Shown here: positions 43,492 through 51,083 of the stretch, piece by piece
Layout of the letters: every line of letters starts with the position of its first letter
Position numbering within the stretch: the stretch's first letter is position 1
Assembly (NCBI GenBank): GCA_948471205.1
Contig: CAOKRT010000009.1
Span: 1 to 64,000 of the forward strand
Reading direction: 5' to 3'
DNA from: an uncultured Oscillospiraceae bacterium
GTDB taxonomy: Bacteria > Bacillota > Clostridia > Oscillospirales > Acutalibacteraceae
Length of the DNA: 64,000 nucleotides
Made by a program: the position numbers and the translations under genes
The notes under the pieces: model-generated
Told to the model about the DNA's origin: nothing
Database searches by the model: none
What the model saw: the letters and a program-made list of their open reading frames with translations, nothing else

Positions 43492-45312
43492 TTACATATT
43501 GTGATAAAACTCAAAGATTTTTTGTGCATTTTTCCTATTAATTGACGGACATTTTTGTAATTCTTCAACAGAACTTTCTTTAATTTTTGAAATGGTTTTA
43601 AAATATTTCATCAATGCTTTCACTTTTGCTTCTCCAATTCCCTCAATACCCAGCAGACTTGAAGAAAGCGCCGCCTTTTTATGCTTTTTATGATGATAGG
43701 AAATTGCAAAACGGTGCACTTCTTCCTGAATATCGGATACAAGCGTAAATGCACTTCTGTGGGAATTAATTTCAATTTCTCCGCCGCCGAACGCAATTGC
43801 CCTTGTACGGTGTTTATTATCCTTAACCATGCCGAAAACAGGCACATTTATTCCCATTTTTTCAACCACCGGCAAAACGGCATTCACCTGCGGCTGACCG
43901 CCGTCAAGCAAAATCAAATCCGGCAGAATTTTGAATGTGCTTCCTTCTTCATCATTATAATAATGATGAAAGCGGCGTGTAAGAACCTCGTTCATAGAAC
44001 CAACATCGTTCTGACCGTCAAAACCTTTAATAGAAAATCTTTTATATGCTTTTTTCATGGGTCTGCCGTTATGAAAAACCACCATACCCGCCACATTATC
44101 TGCACCGAAAGTATGTGAAATATCATAGCTTTCAATATATTCCGGCGGTTTTGCAAGCCCCAGCAAACCGGCAAGCTCTTCCAGTGCAGCAAATTCTCTG
44201 CCAAGCCTTCCTTCACTTTGCGCAAGGTGCTCATTTGCATTCTGTATACACATTTTAACAATAGACAGATGCTCGCCCTTCTGCGGATGGATAAATTCTG
44301 TTTTTTTACCTCTGCGGCTTTCAAGAAACTGCAGCAGCAAGTTTTCATCTTCAATTTCACCGTCAACGGCAATTCTGGCAGGAATACGGCTTCGCATTGC
44401 ATAATATCTTTCAATCAGCTCAAATCTTGCCGCCGAAAGATTATCCACCGAATCAATAAGCCAGAATTCCGAATCCGTAAGCCGCCCGTTCTCAAATCTG
44501 ATAACCTCAAGGCAGGCTTTCTTTTTACCGTTTACAAGTGCAAAAACATCTTCCTCCGGCACATTAATTGAAACAACCTTTTGCTTTTCATCAAGATTTT
44601 TTATCGCCTTAATTCTGTCACGCAGTTTTGCGGCTTCTTCAAACTGAAGATTTTCTGAAAACTCCTGCATCTGCCGCGTCATTTCACGAACTGCCGCCTG
44701 GCTTCCGCCTTTCAAAAACGCAACCGCATCATTAACATTATTAACGTATTCATCCCTTGTTATTCGTGCAGCGCAAGGCGCAGAGCACAAGCCCATAAAA
44801 CCGTTAAGGCACGGTCTTGATTTTCCGTAATCACGAGGAAACTGCTTGCTGCAGCGCGGAAGCTTAAAAATTTTCAAAGTTTCCTCTACTGCATTTTTTA
44901 CTGAAAAACTGGAAATATACGGTCCAACATATTCGGCGCCGTCATCATCCATACGCTTGCATTCCGAAATTCTCGGAAATTCACCTTTTGTAATTTTAAT
45001 ATAATTATAACCCTTATCATCCTTTAAAAGAATGTTGTATTTGGGCATATGCTGTTTAATCAGCGAGCATTCAAGCACAAGTGCTTCAAACTCCGTGTCT
45101 ACAATAATGTAATCAAAATCATCCACGTTTTCCACCATTTTGATTACCTTTAGGGAATGGTTTGAATGCGAACCGAAATAAGAGGAAACACGGTTTTTAA
45201 GTTTTTTCGCCTTGCCGATATATATAATTTTCTTATCCCTGTTTTTCATTATATAAACACCGGGCTGAAGCGGCAGCGCCATTGCTTTTCTGCGCAGCTC
45301 CTTTTCTGTCAT
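43492..45312 (-). CDS. uvrC: Excinuclease ABC subunit C
   Basis: Makes both incisions in nucleotide excision repair. Domains in order over 606 residues: GIY-YIG nuclease at the N-terminus (GVYIM and KIIYIGKAKKLKNRVSSYF), cysteine-containing middle region (LCSAPCAARI), UVR domain near residue 200 (LQFEEAAKLRDRIKAI), RNase H-like second nuclease (IESYDISHTFG), and tandem helix-hairpin-helix motifs at the end (GIEGIGEAKVKALMKYF). AGGAGGTG lies before the ATG. It follows the HPr gene, from which it is separated by a terminator; no separate promoter is evident, so some read-through is likely. Confidence 0.97.
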   Translation of the reverse strand: MTEKELRRKAMALPLQPGVYIMKNRDKKIIYIGKAKKLKNRVSSYFGSHSNHSLKVIKMVENVDDFDYIIVDTEFEALVLECSLIKQHMPKYNILLKDDKGYNYIKITKGEFPRISECKRMDDDGAEYVGPYISSFSVKNAVEETLKIFKLPRCSKQFPRDYGKSRPCLNGFMGLCSAPCAARITRDEYVNNVNDAVAFLKGGSQAAVREMTRQMQEFSENLQFEEAAKLRDRIKAIKNLDEKQKVVSINVPEEDVFALVNGKKKACLEVIRFENGRLTDSEFWLIDSVDNLSAARFELIERYYAMRSRIPARIAVDGEIEDENLLLQFLESRRGKKTEFIHPQKGEHLSIVKMCIQNANEHLAQSEGRLGREFAALEELAGLLGLAKPPEYIESYDISHTFGADNVAGMVVFHNGRPMKKAYKRFSIKGFDGQNDVGSMNEVLTRRFHHYYNDEEGSTFKILPDLILLDGGQPQVNAVLPVVEKMGINVPVFGMVKDNKHRTRAIAFGGGEIEINSHRSAFTLVSDIQEEVHRFAISYHHKKHKKAALSSSLLGIEGIGEAKVKALMKYFKTISKIKESSVEELQKCPSINRKNAQKIFEFYHNM

Positions 45313-45323
45313 TCAAACACCTC

Positions 45324-45356
45324 CTAAAAAAACAAGGGTACAGATTTCTCTGTACC
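45324..45356 (-). terminator. Terminator after the HPr gene
   Basis: Stem GGTACAGA (45337-45344) and TCTGTACC (45349-45356), 8 bp with the loop GAAA on the minus strand, then CTTGTTTTTTT. It lies between HPr and uvrC. Confidence 0.8.
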
Positions 45357-45378
45357 TCAAGAAATATGAATGATTTAA

Positions 45379-45642
45379 TTAATCTGCAAATCCGCTTTTT
45401 ACAAGAGCAACAAGACCGTCAACAGCATTTTCTTCATCAGAACCATCTGCAATAATGCGAATATCTGTGCCGCCCATAATACCAAGTGAAAGAACACCTA
45501 AAAGTGATTTTGCATTTACTCTTCTTTCTTCTTTTTCAACCCAGATTGATGATTTAAACTCATTTGCCTTCTGAATAAAAAATGTAGCCGGACGAGCATG
45601 AAGACCAACCTGATTCTCTACTTTAACATCTTTAACAAACAT
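45379..45642 (-). CDS. ptsH: Phosphocarrier protein HPr
   Basis: Small cytoplasmic PTS protein that passes phosphate from enzyme I to EIIA components and, in Firmicutes, serves in catabolite repression. Of 87 residues, the phosphorylated His15 is in GLHARPAT and the regulatory Ser46 is in NAKSLLGVLSLGI, the site of HPr kinase/phosphorylase. Both sites are intact, so it is HPr rather than Crh. It is a single-gene unit with its own promoter and terminator; no enzyme I gene lies in the window. Confidence 0.95.
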   Translation of the reverse strand: MFVKDVKVENQVGLHARPATFFIQKANEFKSSIWVEKEERRVNAKSLLGVLSLGIMGGTDIRIIADGSDEENAVDGLVALVKSGFAD

Positions 45643-45710
45643 AATTAAGACCTCTCATTGTTGTTGATATAAACTCAAATTCTTTATAATATTATTTGTT
45701 TACCATACAT

Positions 45711-45738
45711 ATTATATCACTAAAGTTGCTTAGGTCAA
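45711..45738 (-). promoter_or_regulatory. HPr promoter
   Basis: Minus-strand -35 TTGACC (45733-45738) and -10 TATAAT (45711-45716) with a 16-base spacer, about 70 bases upstream of the HPr start. A small perfect palindrome ACACAAAATATTGTGT lies at 45776-45791, between the trmD stop and this promoter. Confidence 0.75.
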
Positions 45739-45823
45739 CAAATTGAATTAAAGTTCGTATGCTTTATAGATTAAACACAAAATATTGTGTATGTATTTGT
45801 GCAAAATATACATAAAATTTTTG

Positions 45824-46549
45824 TCATTTTAAATCAGATAAATACTTCTTGTCCTCCGCAGTTAGCGCGGCTTTTTCAAGCATGTCCGGTCTTCTTTCTA
45901 AAGTACGTTTCAGGGACTGCTGTCTTCTCCATTTATCCACATTTGCATGGTGACCCGTTAAAAGCACGTCCGGAACGGTTCTTCCGCGCCATTCATACGG
46001 ACGTGTATACTGCGGATATTCAAGCAACGAACTGTAATGACTTTCTTCCTCAAAGCATTCATCGTCAGACAGCACGCCCGGAAGCATTCTTGAAACAGAA
46101 TCGGCAAGTATAAGCGCCGGCAGTTCCCCGCCTGTAAGCACATAATCGCCGACGGAAATTTCTTCAGGCTGAAGTTCTTCTATAACCCTTTCGTCTATGC
46201 CCTCGTAATGACCGCATAAAAGGGCTATATTTTCCATTTTTGACAGTTCACGCACCCTTTGCTGTGTCAGTGTTTTTCCCTGCGGTGTAAGGTAAAGCAG
46301 ATGCGGCTTTACGCCTAACTTTTCACTTAGTGCAGTATAGCAGTCATACACAGGCTCCACCTGCATAATCATGCCCATTCCGCCGCCGTAAGGCGTATCG
46401 TCCACTCTGCGGTGCTTATCTTTTGTATATTCTCTTATATCCGTACATTCAATTTCAACTTTTCCTGCTTTTCTTGCTCTGCCGATAATGCTTTCATTCA
46501 AATAAGCATTGCACATTTCGGGAAAAAGCGTAAGTATATCAATCCTCAT
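45824..46549 (-). CDS. trmD: tRNA (guanine-37-N1)-methyltransferase TrmD
   Basis: Trefoil-knot methyltransferase that modifies G37 next to the anticodon and prevents frameshifting. The 241-residue product contains the start motif RIDILTLFPEM, the conserved DDTPYGGGMGM loop, and the knot segments LLCGHYEGIDERV and SVGDYVLTGGELPAL. The ATG overlaps the end of rimM by 11 bases, with AAAGGA of the rimM 3' end serving as ribosome site. It is the last gene of the ylxM-ffh operon. Confidence 0.97.
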   Translation of the reverse strand: MRIDILTLFPEMCNAYLNESIIGRARKAGKVEIECTDIREYTKDKHRRVDDTPYGGGMGMIMQVEPVYDCYTALSEKLGVKPHLLYLTPQGKTLTQQRVRELSKMENIALLCGHYEGIDERVIEELQPEEISVGDYVLTGGELPALILADSVSRMLPGVLSDDECFEEESHYSSLLEYPQYTRPYEWRGRTVPDVLLTGHHANVDKWRRQQSLKRTLERRPDMLEKAALTAEDKKYLSDLK

Positions 46550-47048
46550 CAAAAAGTCCTTTCATAGGAATGATTCTGATTATTTGACTTTCAGAATCTA
46601 TTCCCTTAACAATATCCGGAATTACAGGAATATAACAATGTTTTTCATTCTGAACAATATCCAGAATATCGGAAGCGCCATAGTTCAGCACATCCGCCAC
46701 TTCGCCGTATTCCGTTTTATTTTCCGCATGCATTACACGGCAGCCGATTATATCGGCAACATAATTTGCATCTTCATCAATTTCAGCATCATCACGGTTG
46801 CAGAAAAGCACCCTGCCTTTCAAACTTTCAGCCATATCTATTGAAGTGATTTCTTCAAACTTTATAATGGCATGATTTTTTTGCGGACGCACCGAAACAA
46901 CATTCTGTGCCTGATTTCCGTTTTCATCAAGATAAAGGATTTTAAACTGCTTCAGATATTCTATATCATCGCACCACAATTCCAGCTTCATTTCACCCTT
47001 TATGCCGTGTGTATTTATAAGTTTTCCGATTTCCAAATACTGTTTCAT
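46539..47048 (-). CDS. rimM: 16S rRNA processing protein RimM
   Basis: Assembly factor for the 30S head. The 169-residue product has the N-terminal RimM barrel (YLEIGKLINTHGIKGEMKL) and a C-terminal PRC-barrel with VIPDIVKGIDSESQIIRIIP. The ATG at 47048 (MKQYLEIG) follows GGTGAT; the extra upstream in-frame codons do not match the family. It is separated from khpA by a stem-loop but coupled to trmD. Confidence 0.95.
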   Translation of the reverse strand: MKQYLEIGKLINTHGIKGEMKLELWCDDIEYLKQFKILYLDENGNQAQNVVSVRPQKNHAIIKFEEITSIDMAESLKGRVLFCNRDDAEIDEDANYVADIIGCRVMHAENKTEYGEVADVLNYGASDILDIVQNEKHCYIPVIPDIVKGIDSESQIIRIIPMKGLFDED

Positions 47049-47096
47049 AATATCACCAATTATTATTTTACACTTATTATAACTTTTTAGCAACAC

Positions 47097-47128
47097 AAAA
47101 ATGCCCTTGCATCTGCAAGAGCATTTTT
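47097..47128 (-). terminator. Intra-operon terminator-like hairpin between khpA and rimM
   Basis: A 15-bp stem, 47097-47111 with 47114-47128, ending in TTTTT on the minus strand. The only imperfect pair is C/A on the plus strand but a G-U wobble on the minus strand, matching operon orientation. It starts about 9 bases after the khpA stop and probably lowers rimM-trmD output relative to the ribosomal protein S16 gene. Confidence 0.75.
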
Positions 47129-47137
47129 AGATTTCAA

Positions 47138-47371
47138 TTAATCTATCTCAACTGAAATTTTTGCATCATTTCTTGTTGCTGCGGCACGCATAACAACACG
47201 GATAGCTTTAGCTATTCTGCCCTGCTTTCCGATTACACGACCCATATCGTCTTCCGAAACATGAAGATGATAAACGGTTACGCCCTCTTCGTTTGGTTCG
47301 TCAACATCAACAGAAACTGCATTGGGATTATCAACCAATCCCTTTGTTATGGATATTAACAAATCTTTCAA
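47138..47371 (-). CDS. khpA: KH-domain RNA-binding protein KhpA (YlqC)
   Basis: Small KH-domain RNA chaperone that pairs with KhpB/Jag in several Firmicutes and affects division and cell-wall genes. The TTG at 47371 is chosen because AGGAGG lies eight bases upstream; the GTG nine bases earlier overlaps it. The 77 residues begin MKDLLISITKGLVDNP, as expected for the family, and carry the KH loop GRVIGKQGR. It sits between rpsP and rimM, the canonical place. Confidence 0.93.
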   Translation of the reverse strand: MKDLLISITKGLVDNPNAVSVDVDEPNEEGVTVYHLHVSEDDMGRVIGKQGRIAKAIRVVMRAAATRNDAKISVEID

Positions 47372-47408
47372 AGAACACACCTCCTGTTTAATCTTTCAAA
47401 ATAAAAGA

Positions 47409-47651
47409 TTAAAGAATGCCTTCTTTTTTAAGAATGTCCTTAACGGTATCAGTCGGCTGAGCACCGTTTGCAATCCACTTCTTAGCTTTTTCTGCATCAA
47501 TATTAATTTCAGCAGGGTCAACCATTGTGTTGTATGTTCCGATTTCCTCAATAAATCTGCCGTCACGAGGGAATCTTGAATCTGCTACTACTACACGATA
47601 GAAAGGAGCTTTCTTAGCGCCCATTCTGCGAAGTCTGATTTTTACTGCCAT
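47409..47651 (-). CDS. rpsP: 30S ribosomal protein S16
   Basis: Small-subunit ribosomal protein. The ATG at 47651 ([11 protein letters not shown]) follows TGGAGG; the remaining motifs [18 protein letters not shown] and IGTYNTM match the family over the full 80-residue length. It lies between ffh and khpA in the conserved operon. Confidence 0.98.
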   Translation of the reverse strand: MAVKIRLRRMGAKKAPFYRVVVADSRFPRDGRFIEEIGTYNTMVDPAEINIDAEKAKKWIANGAQPTDTVKDILKKEGIL

Positions 47652-47730
47652 TTTTGTTACCTCCAAAAATTATAATTAAATATAAAAATATTACTAAACC
47701 AATTTGAATATTGAATTGGGTTAATACAAA

Positions 47731-49131
47731 TTAAAATCCGAAAGGATTATTCCCTTTACCGGTCATACCCATCATTTTCTGCGCCATTTCAGGATTCTGC
47801 TGCATAATGCGGCGCATTTTTTTGCTCATTCGCGGTCCGCCTTTGCCGCCGGTGAACTGGCTCATCATTTTCTTCATCTGCTTAAACTGGGCAAGAAGTT
47901 TGTTTACATCTTCCACTCCCATTCCGCAACCGGCCGCTATTCTGCGTTTTCTGGACGGATTGATTATTTCAGGATGTGCTCTTTCCTCAAGAGTCATTGA
48001 ATAAATAATAGACTTAAATCTTTTGAAAGCATCCTCATCTATATCGGAATCCTTGATTTTGTTTCCGATACCGGGAATCATTTTGATTGTATCTTTTAAA
48101 CTGCCCATTCTTTCAAGCTGGGCAAACTGATCAAGAAGATCATTTAAATCAAATTTATTTTTTGCAAGCTTCTTTTCAAGCTCTGCCGCCTTTTTTTCAT
48201 CAAGGCTCTGTTCTGCCCTTTCAATAAATGAAAGCACATCGCCCATGCCGAGAATTCTTGATGCCATTCTGTCGGGATGAAAGCTTTCAAGGTCGCCGAG
48301 CTTTTCACCCGTGCCGACAAATTTAATCGGCTTGCCTGTAACTGCTCTTACAGAAAGAGCCGCACCGCCTCTTGTATCACCGTCAAGCTTAGTAAGAATA
48401 ACACCGTCTATTCCGAGTGTTTCATTAAAGCTCTTTGCCACATTAACGGCGTCCTGACCGGTCATTGCATCAATTACAAGCAATATTTCATTGGGATGAA
48501 CCGTTGAACGAATATTCTGAAGTTCCTGCATAAGCTCTTCATCAATATGCAAACGACCTGCCGTATCAAGAAAAACATAATCGTGACCATGGTCTTTTGC
48601 ATATTTAACAGCTTCTTCGGCAATTCTGACCGGATTTTCCGTTCCCATTTCAAAAACAGGAACACCAACCTGTTCACCAACCACCTGAAGCTGTTTAATT
48701 GCCGCAGGACGGTAAATATCACAGGCAACAAGCATTGGCCTGTGCCCTTCATTTTTTAATTTTAAAGCAAGCTTTGCGCTGTGGGTTGTTTTACCGGAAC
48801 CCTGAAGTCCGCACATCATAATGACAGTAGGCGGACGGTTTGCAATCGCAAGACGGCTTTCGGTTCCGCCCATAAGCGCAGTTAATTCTTCATTAACAAT
48901 TTTAATAACCATTTGTCCCGGTGTTAAAGACTCCATTACATCTTCGCCAACGGCACGTTCGGTTACATTTTTTGTAAAATCCTTGGCAACTTTATAGTTA
49001 ACATCCGCTTCAAGCAAAGCCAAACGAACTTCTCGCATTGCCTCTTTAACATCTGCCTCGGTCAACTTACCCTTGGCACGAAGTTTTTTAAAGGAATTTT
49101 CAAGTCTTTCCGAAAGACCTTCAAAAGCCAA
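47731..49131 (-). CDS. ffh: Signal recognition particle protein Ffh
   Basis: SRP54 GTPase that targets nascent membrane proteins with 4.5S RNA and FtsY. The 466 residues show the N domain, the G domain with GLQGSGKTTHSAKLA, the DTAGRLHIDEE G3 motif and TKLDGDTRGG, and a methionine-rich M domain (MKKMMSQF, MRRIMQQN, MMGMTGKGNN). The start codon is TTG: the conserved N-terminus AFEGLSERL begins directly after it, and AGGAG lies upstream. No 4.5S RNA gene was seen in the window. Confidence 0.97.
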   Translation of the reverse strand: MAFEGLSERLENSFKKLRAKGKLTEADVKEAMREVRLALLEADVNYKVAKDFTKNVTERAVGEDVMESLTPGQMVIKIVNEELTALMGGTESRLAIANRPPTVIMMCGLQGSGKTTHSAKLALKLKNEGHRPMLVACDIYRPAAIKQLQVVGEQVGVPVFEMGTENPVRIAEEAVKYAKDHGHDYVFLDTAGRLHIDEELMQELQNIRSTVHPNEILLVIDAMTGQDAVNVAKSFNETLGIDGVILTKLDGDTRGGAALSVRAVTGKPIKFVGTGEKLGDLESFHPDRMASRILGMGDVLSFIERAEQSLDEKKAAELEKKLAKNKFDLNDLLDQFAQLERMGSLKDTIKMIPGIGNKIKDSDIDEDAFKRFKSIIYSMTLEERAHPEIINPSRKRRIAAGCGMGVEDVNKLLAQFKQMKKMMSQFTGGKGGPRMSKKMRRIMQQNPEMAQKMMGMTGKGNNPFGF

Positions 49132-49153
49132 AAGAAATCAACTCCTGTGCAAT

Positions 49154-49519
49154 TTATTGCTCGCCGAGAATATCGGCAAGTGTTTTAATCTTTGCAGCGT
49201 TATATGATATTTCCTTTGAAAGAGTATGATTCAAATTATAATCATTAATAGCATCGGCACACTCTCTGATTTCCGCAAGACCCTGTTTAACTTCATTAAA
49301 GCGTTTTGCAAGACCAAGACGGTTTTCCATATCAAAAAGCTGGTTTTCCGCTCTTTTTATTGCATCGCGAACACCCTGACGGGTTATCCCCTCGTTTTCT
49401 GCAATTTCTGAAAGGGACAAATCTTCATCATAATAGTAAATAAGAAAATCGTGCTGTTTTTTTGTTAACATTTCCCCATAGAAATCAAGCAGGAATGATA
49501 TTTCCAAATTTTTTGCCAC
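49154..49519 (-). CDS. ylxM: YlxM/p13-like DNA-binding protein
   Basis: Putative helix-turn-helix regulator, by convention linked to SRP because its gene precedes ffh in Firmicutes. The 121 residues contain a sigma-70 region 4-like HTH (LSLSEIAENEGITRQGVRDA). The start is GTG at 49519, with GAGGGGG upstream. It is the first gene of the ffh operon, 22 bases before ffh; streptococcal YlxM modulates SRP activity, but its role here is inferred. Confidence 0.92.
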   Translation of the reverse strand: MAKNLEISFLLDFYGEMLTKKQHDFLIYYYDEDLSLSEIAENEGITRQGVRDAIKRAENQLFDMENRLGLAKRFNEVKQGLAEIRECADAINDYNLNHTLSKEISYNAAKIKTLADILGEQ

Positions 49520-49575
49520 TATTATCCCCCTCTGCAGCGTAATGTGTAAAGTGATTAGTCTTTACAGCAACCAAT

Positions 49576-49604
49576 ATTATACCCAAGCATTTATTATAAG
49601 TCAA
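49576..49604 (-). promoter_or_regulatory. Promoter of the ylxM-ffh-rpsP-khpA-rimM-trmD operon
   Basis: Near-consensus on the minus strand: -35 TTGACT (49599-49604), 17-base spacer, -10 TATAAT (49576-49581), about 57 bases before the ylxM start. Confidence 0.85.
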
Positions 49605-49697
49605 GCATAAAACCAATAATTTTTCACAAAAAATTTTTTATAAAAGTATTGACACAAAATGTTGACAAATAAAAATATTGTTATACAAAATACATAC

Positions 49698-51068
49698 TTA
49701 TTTTTTTCGGTTTTTCAAATTTATTTTTTTAAACATTTTAACAAGAACGATTATGGCGGCAGCAGCTAAAAGGATTTCGGCGGCTGTTTGTGCATAGGCA
49801 AGTCCGTAAAGCGGAAAGAAATAATTAAAAAGAAATATAAACGGAATTTCAAGCACAATCTTTCTTAATATTGCAAAAACAAGCGATTTTCCGCCCATGC
49901 CGCATGCCTGAAATACACCTACTGCTATAAAATCCATACATAAAAACGGCAAAGACAGGCAAAAGCCCTTTAGAAATGCACCGCCATAGGAAACAATGGC
50001 TTCATTTTTCATAAAAAGTGACACAAGCATATCCGAACCGAAGAAAAACAGCACAGTTATAACCATTAAAAAGCCCATAGCTATTTTTGTTAAAAACAGC
50101 AGTGATTTTTTCATTCTGCCGTGATCACCGCTTGCATACGTATAGCCGATTAACGGCATAACGCCCTGCGAACTTCCAAGTGCAATCTGCATCGGCACCA
50201 TATTGATTTTCTGCGCAATGCCCATTGCCGCAACTGCCTGTGCACCGAAAGAAGAGGTAAAATTATTAAGCACCGTCATACCTGTAACATTGAGCAGATT
50301 TTGTATTGATGCCGGAATTCCAACGGAAAACACACCGATAACAATAGATTTTCGAAAAGAAAACTTTTTCGGATTAACACAAACGTATGTGCTTTTGCGC
50401 TTAATAAAAATCAAAGCAAAAAAATACAGGCACGCAAAACAGTTTGATATAAATGTAGCACAGCCTGCGCCCGCCGCACCCATATCAAGCCCCCACGGCA
50501 AAACAAAAACAGGGTCAAGAAGCATATTTAATATACAGCCGCTCATAGTACCTATGCTGGCATGAAGGGAGGCGCCTTCGGCACGCACCAAATAGGCCAT
50601 AACAACATTTAATATTGCAGGAACTGCTCCGAAGCTTACCGTCCATTTCAGATAATCTGCTGTTGCCGCAGCCGTTTCGCTGTTTGCACCTAGCATAATA
50701 AGAAACTTTTTGCTAAGCAGAATATAAATCAGTGAAAAAACCGCACCGCTCATAATAGAACAGTAAAACCCGAACGCAGAACTTCTGTAAACCGTTTCAT
50801 AATCCTTTTTTCCAAGCGCACGGCTCATCATGCTTGAACTGCCCACGCCGAAAAGATTATTTACTGCATTAAATGCAAGCAGCAGCGGCGCCGCCAGCGT
50901 TACAGCAGCGGTTTCTATTGAATTGTTAAGCAAGCCGACAAAATAAGTATCTGCCAGGTTATAAATAACCATTACAAGTGAGCTAAGCACGGTTGGCACA
51001 GCCAGCTTCATGACAGCACTATTTACAGGTGCTTTTTCAAACAAATACGTTTTTTGTGTATTTTCCAT
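49698..51068 (-). CDS. MATE-family multidrug/cation efflux protein
   Basis: Twelve-segment exporter of the multi-antimicrobial extrusion family, using a Na+ or H+ gradient. The 456 residues start with the typical APVNSAVMKLAVPTVLSSL and show the internal two-fold repeat, with AGASLHA-type (VRAEGASLHASIGTM) and GIPASIQNLLNV loops. It is the last gene of the mutS2 operon, 15 bases after mutS2. The substrate cannot be read from the sequence. Confidence 0.9.
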   Translation of the reverse strand: MENTQKTYLFEKAPVNSAVMKLAVPTVLSSLVMVIYNLADTYFVGLLNNSIETAAVTLAAPLLLAFNAVNNLFGVGSSSMMSRALGKKDYETVYRSSAFGFYCSIMSGAVFSLIYILLSKKFLIMLGANSETAAATADYLKWTVSFGAVPAILNVVMAYLVRAEGASLHASIGTMSGCILNMLLDPVFVLPWGLDMGAAGAGCATFISNCFACLYFFALIFIKRKSTYVCVNPKKFSFRKSIVIGVFSVGIPASIQNLLNVTGMTVLNNFTSSFGAQAVAAMGIAQKINMVPMQIALGSSQGVMPLIGYTYASGDHGRMKKSLLFLTKIAMGFLMVITVLFFFGSDMLVSLFMKNEAIVSYGGAFLKGFCLSLPFLCMDFIAVGVFQACGMGGKSLVFAILRKIVLEIPFIFLFNYFFPLYGLAYAQTAAEILLAAAAIIVLVKMFKKINLKNRKK

Positions 51069-51083
51069 ATGGTTCCACCGATT

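Noticed and set aside
45776..45791. Palindrome ACACAAAATATTGTGT as the trmD terminator.
   Set aside because: The stem is short and AT-rich and is not followed by a T run, so it is noted only as a palindrome near the HPr promoter.
49650..49680. Two TTGACA boxes 13 bases apart on the plus strand.
   Set aside because: No correctly spaced -10 follows the first, the second has a spacer of only 14 bases, and the only downstream gene lies on the opposite strand.
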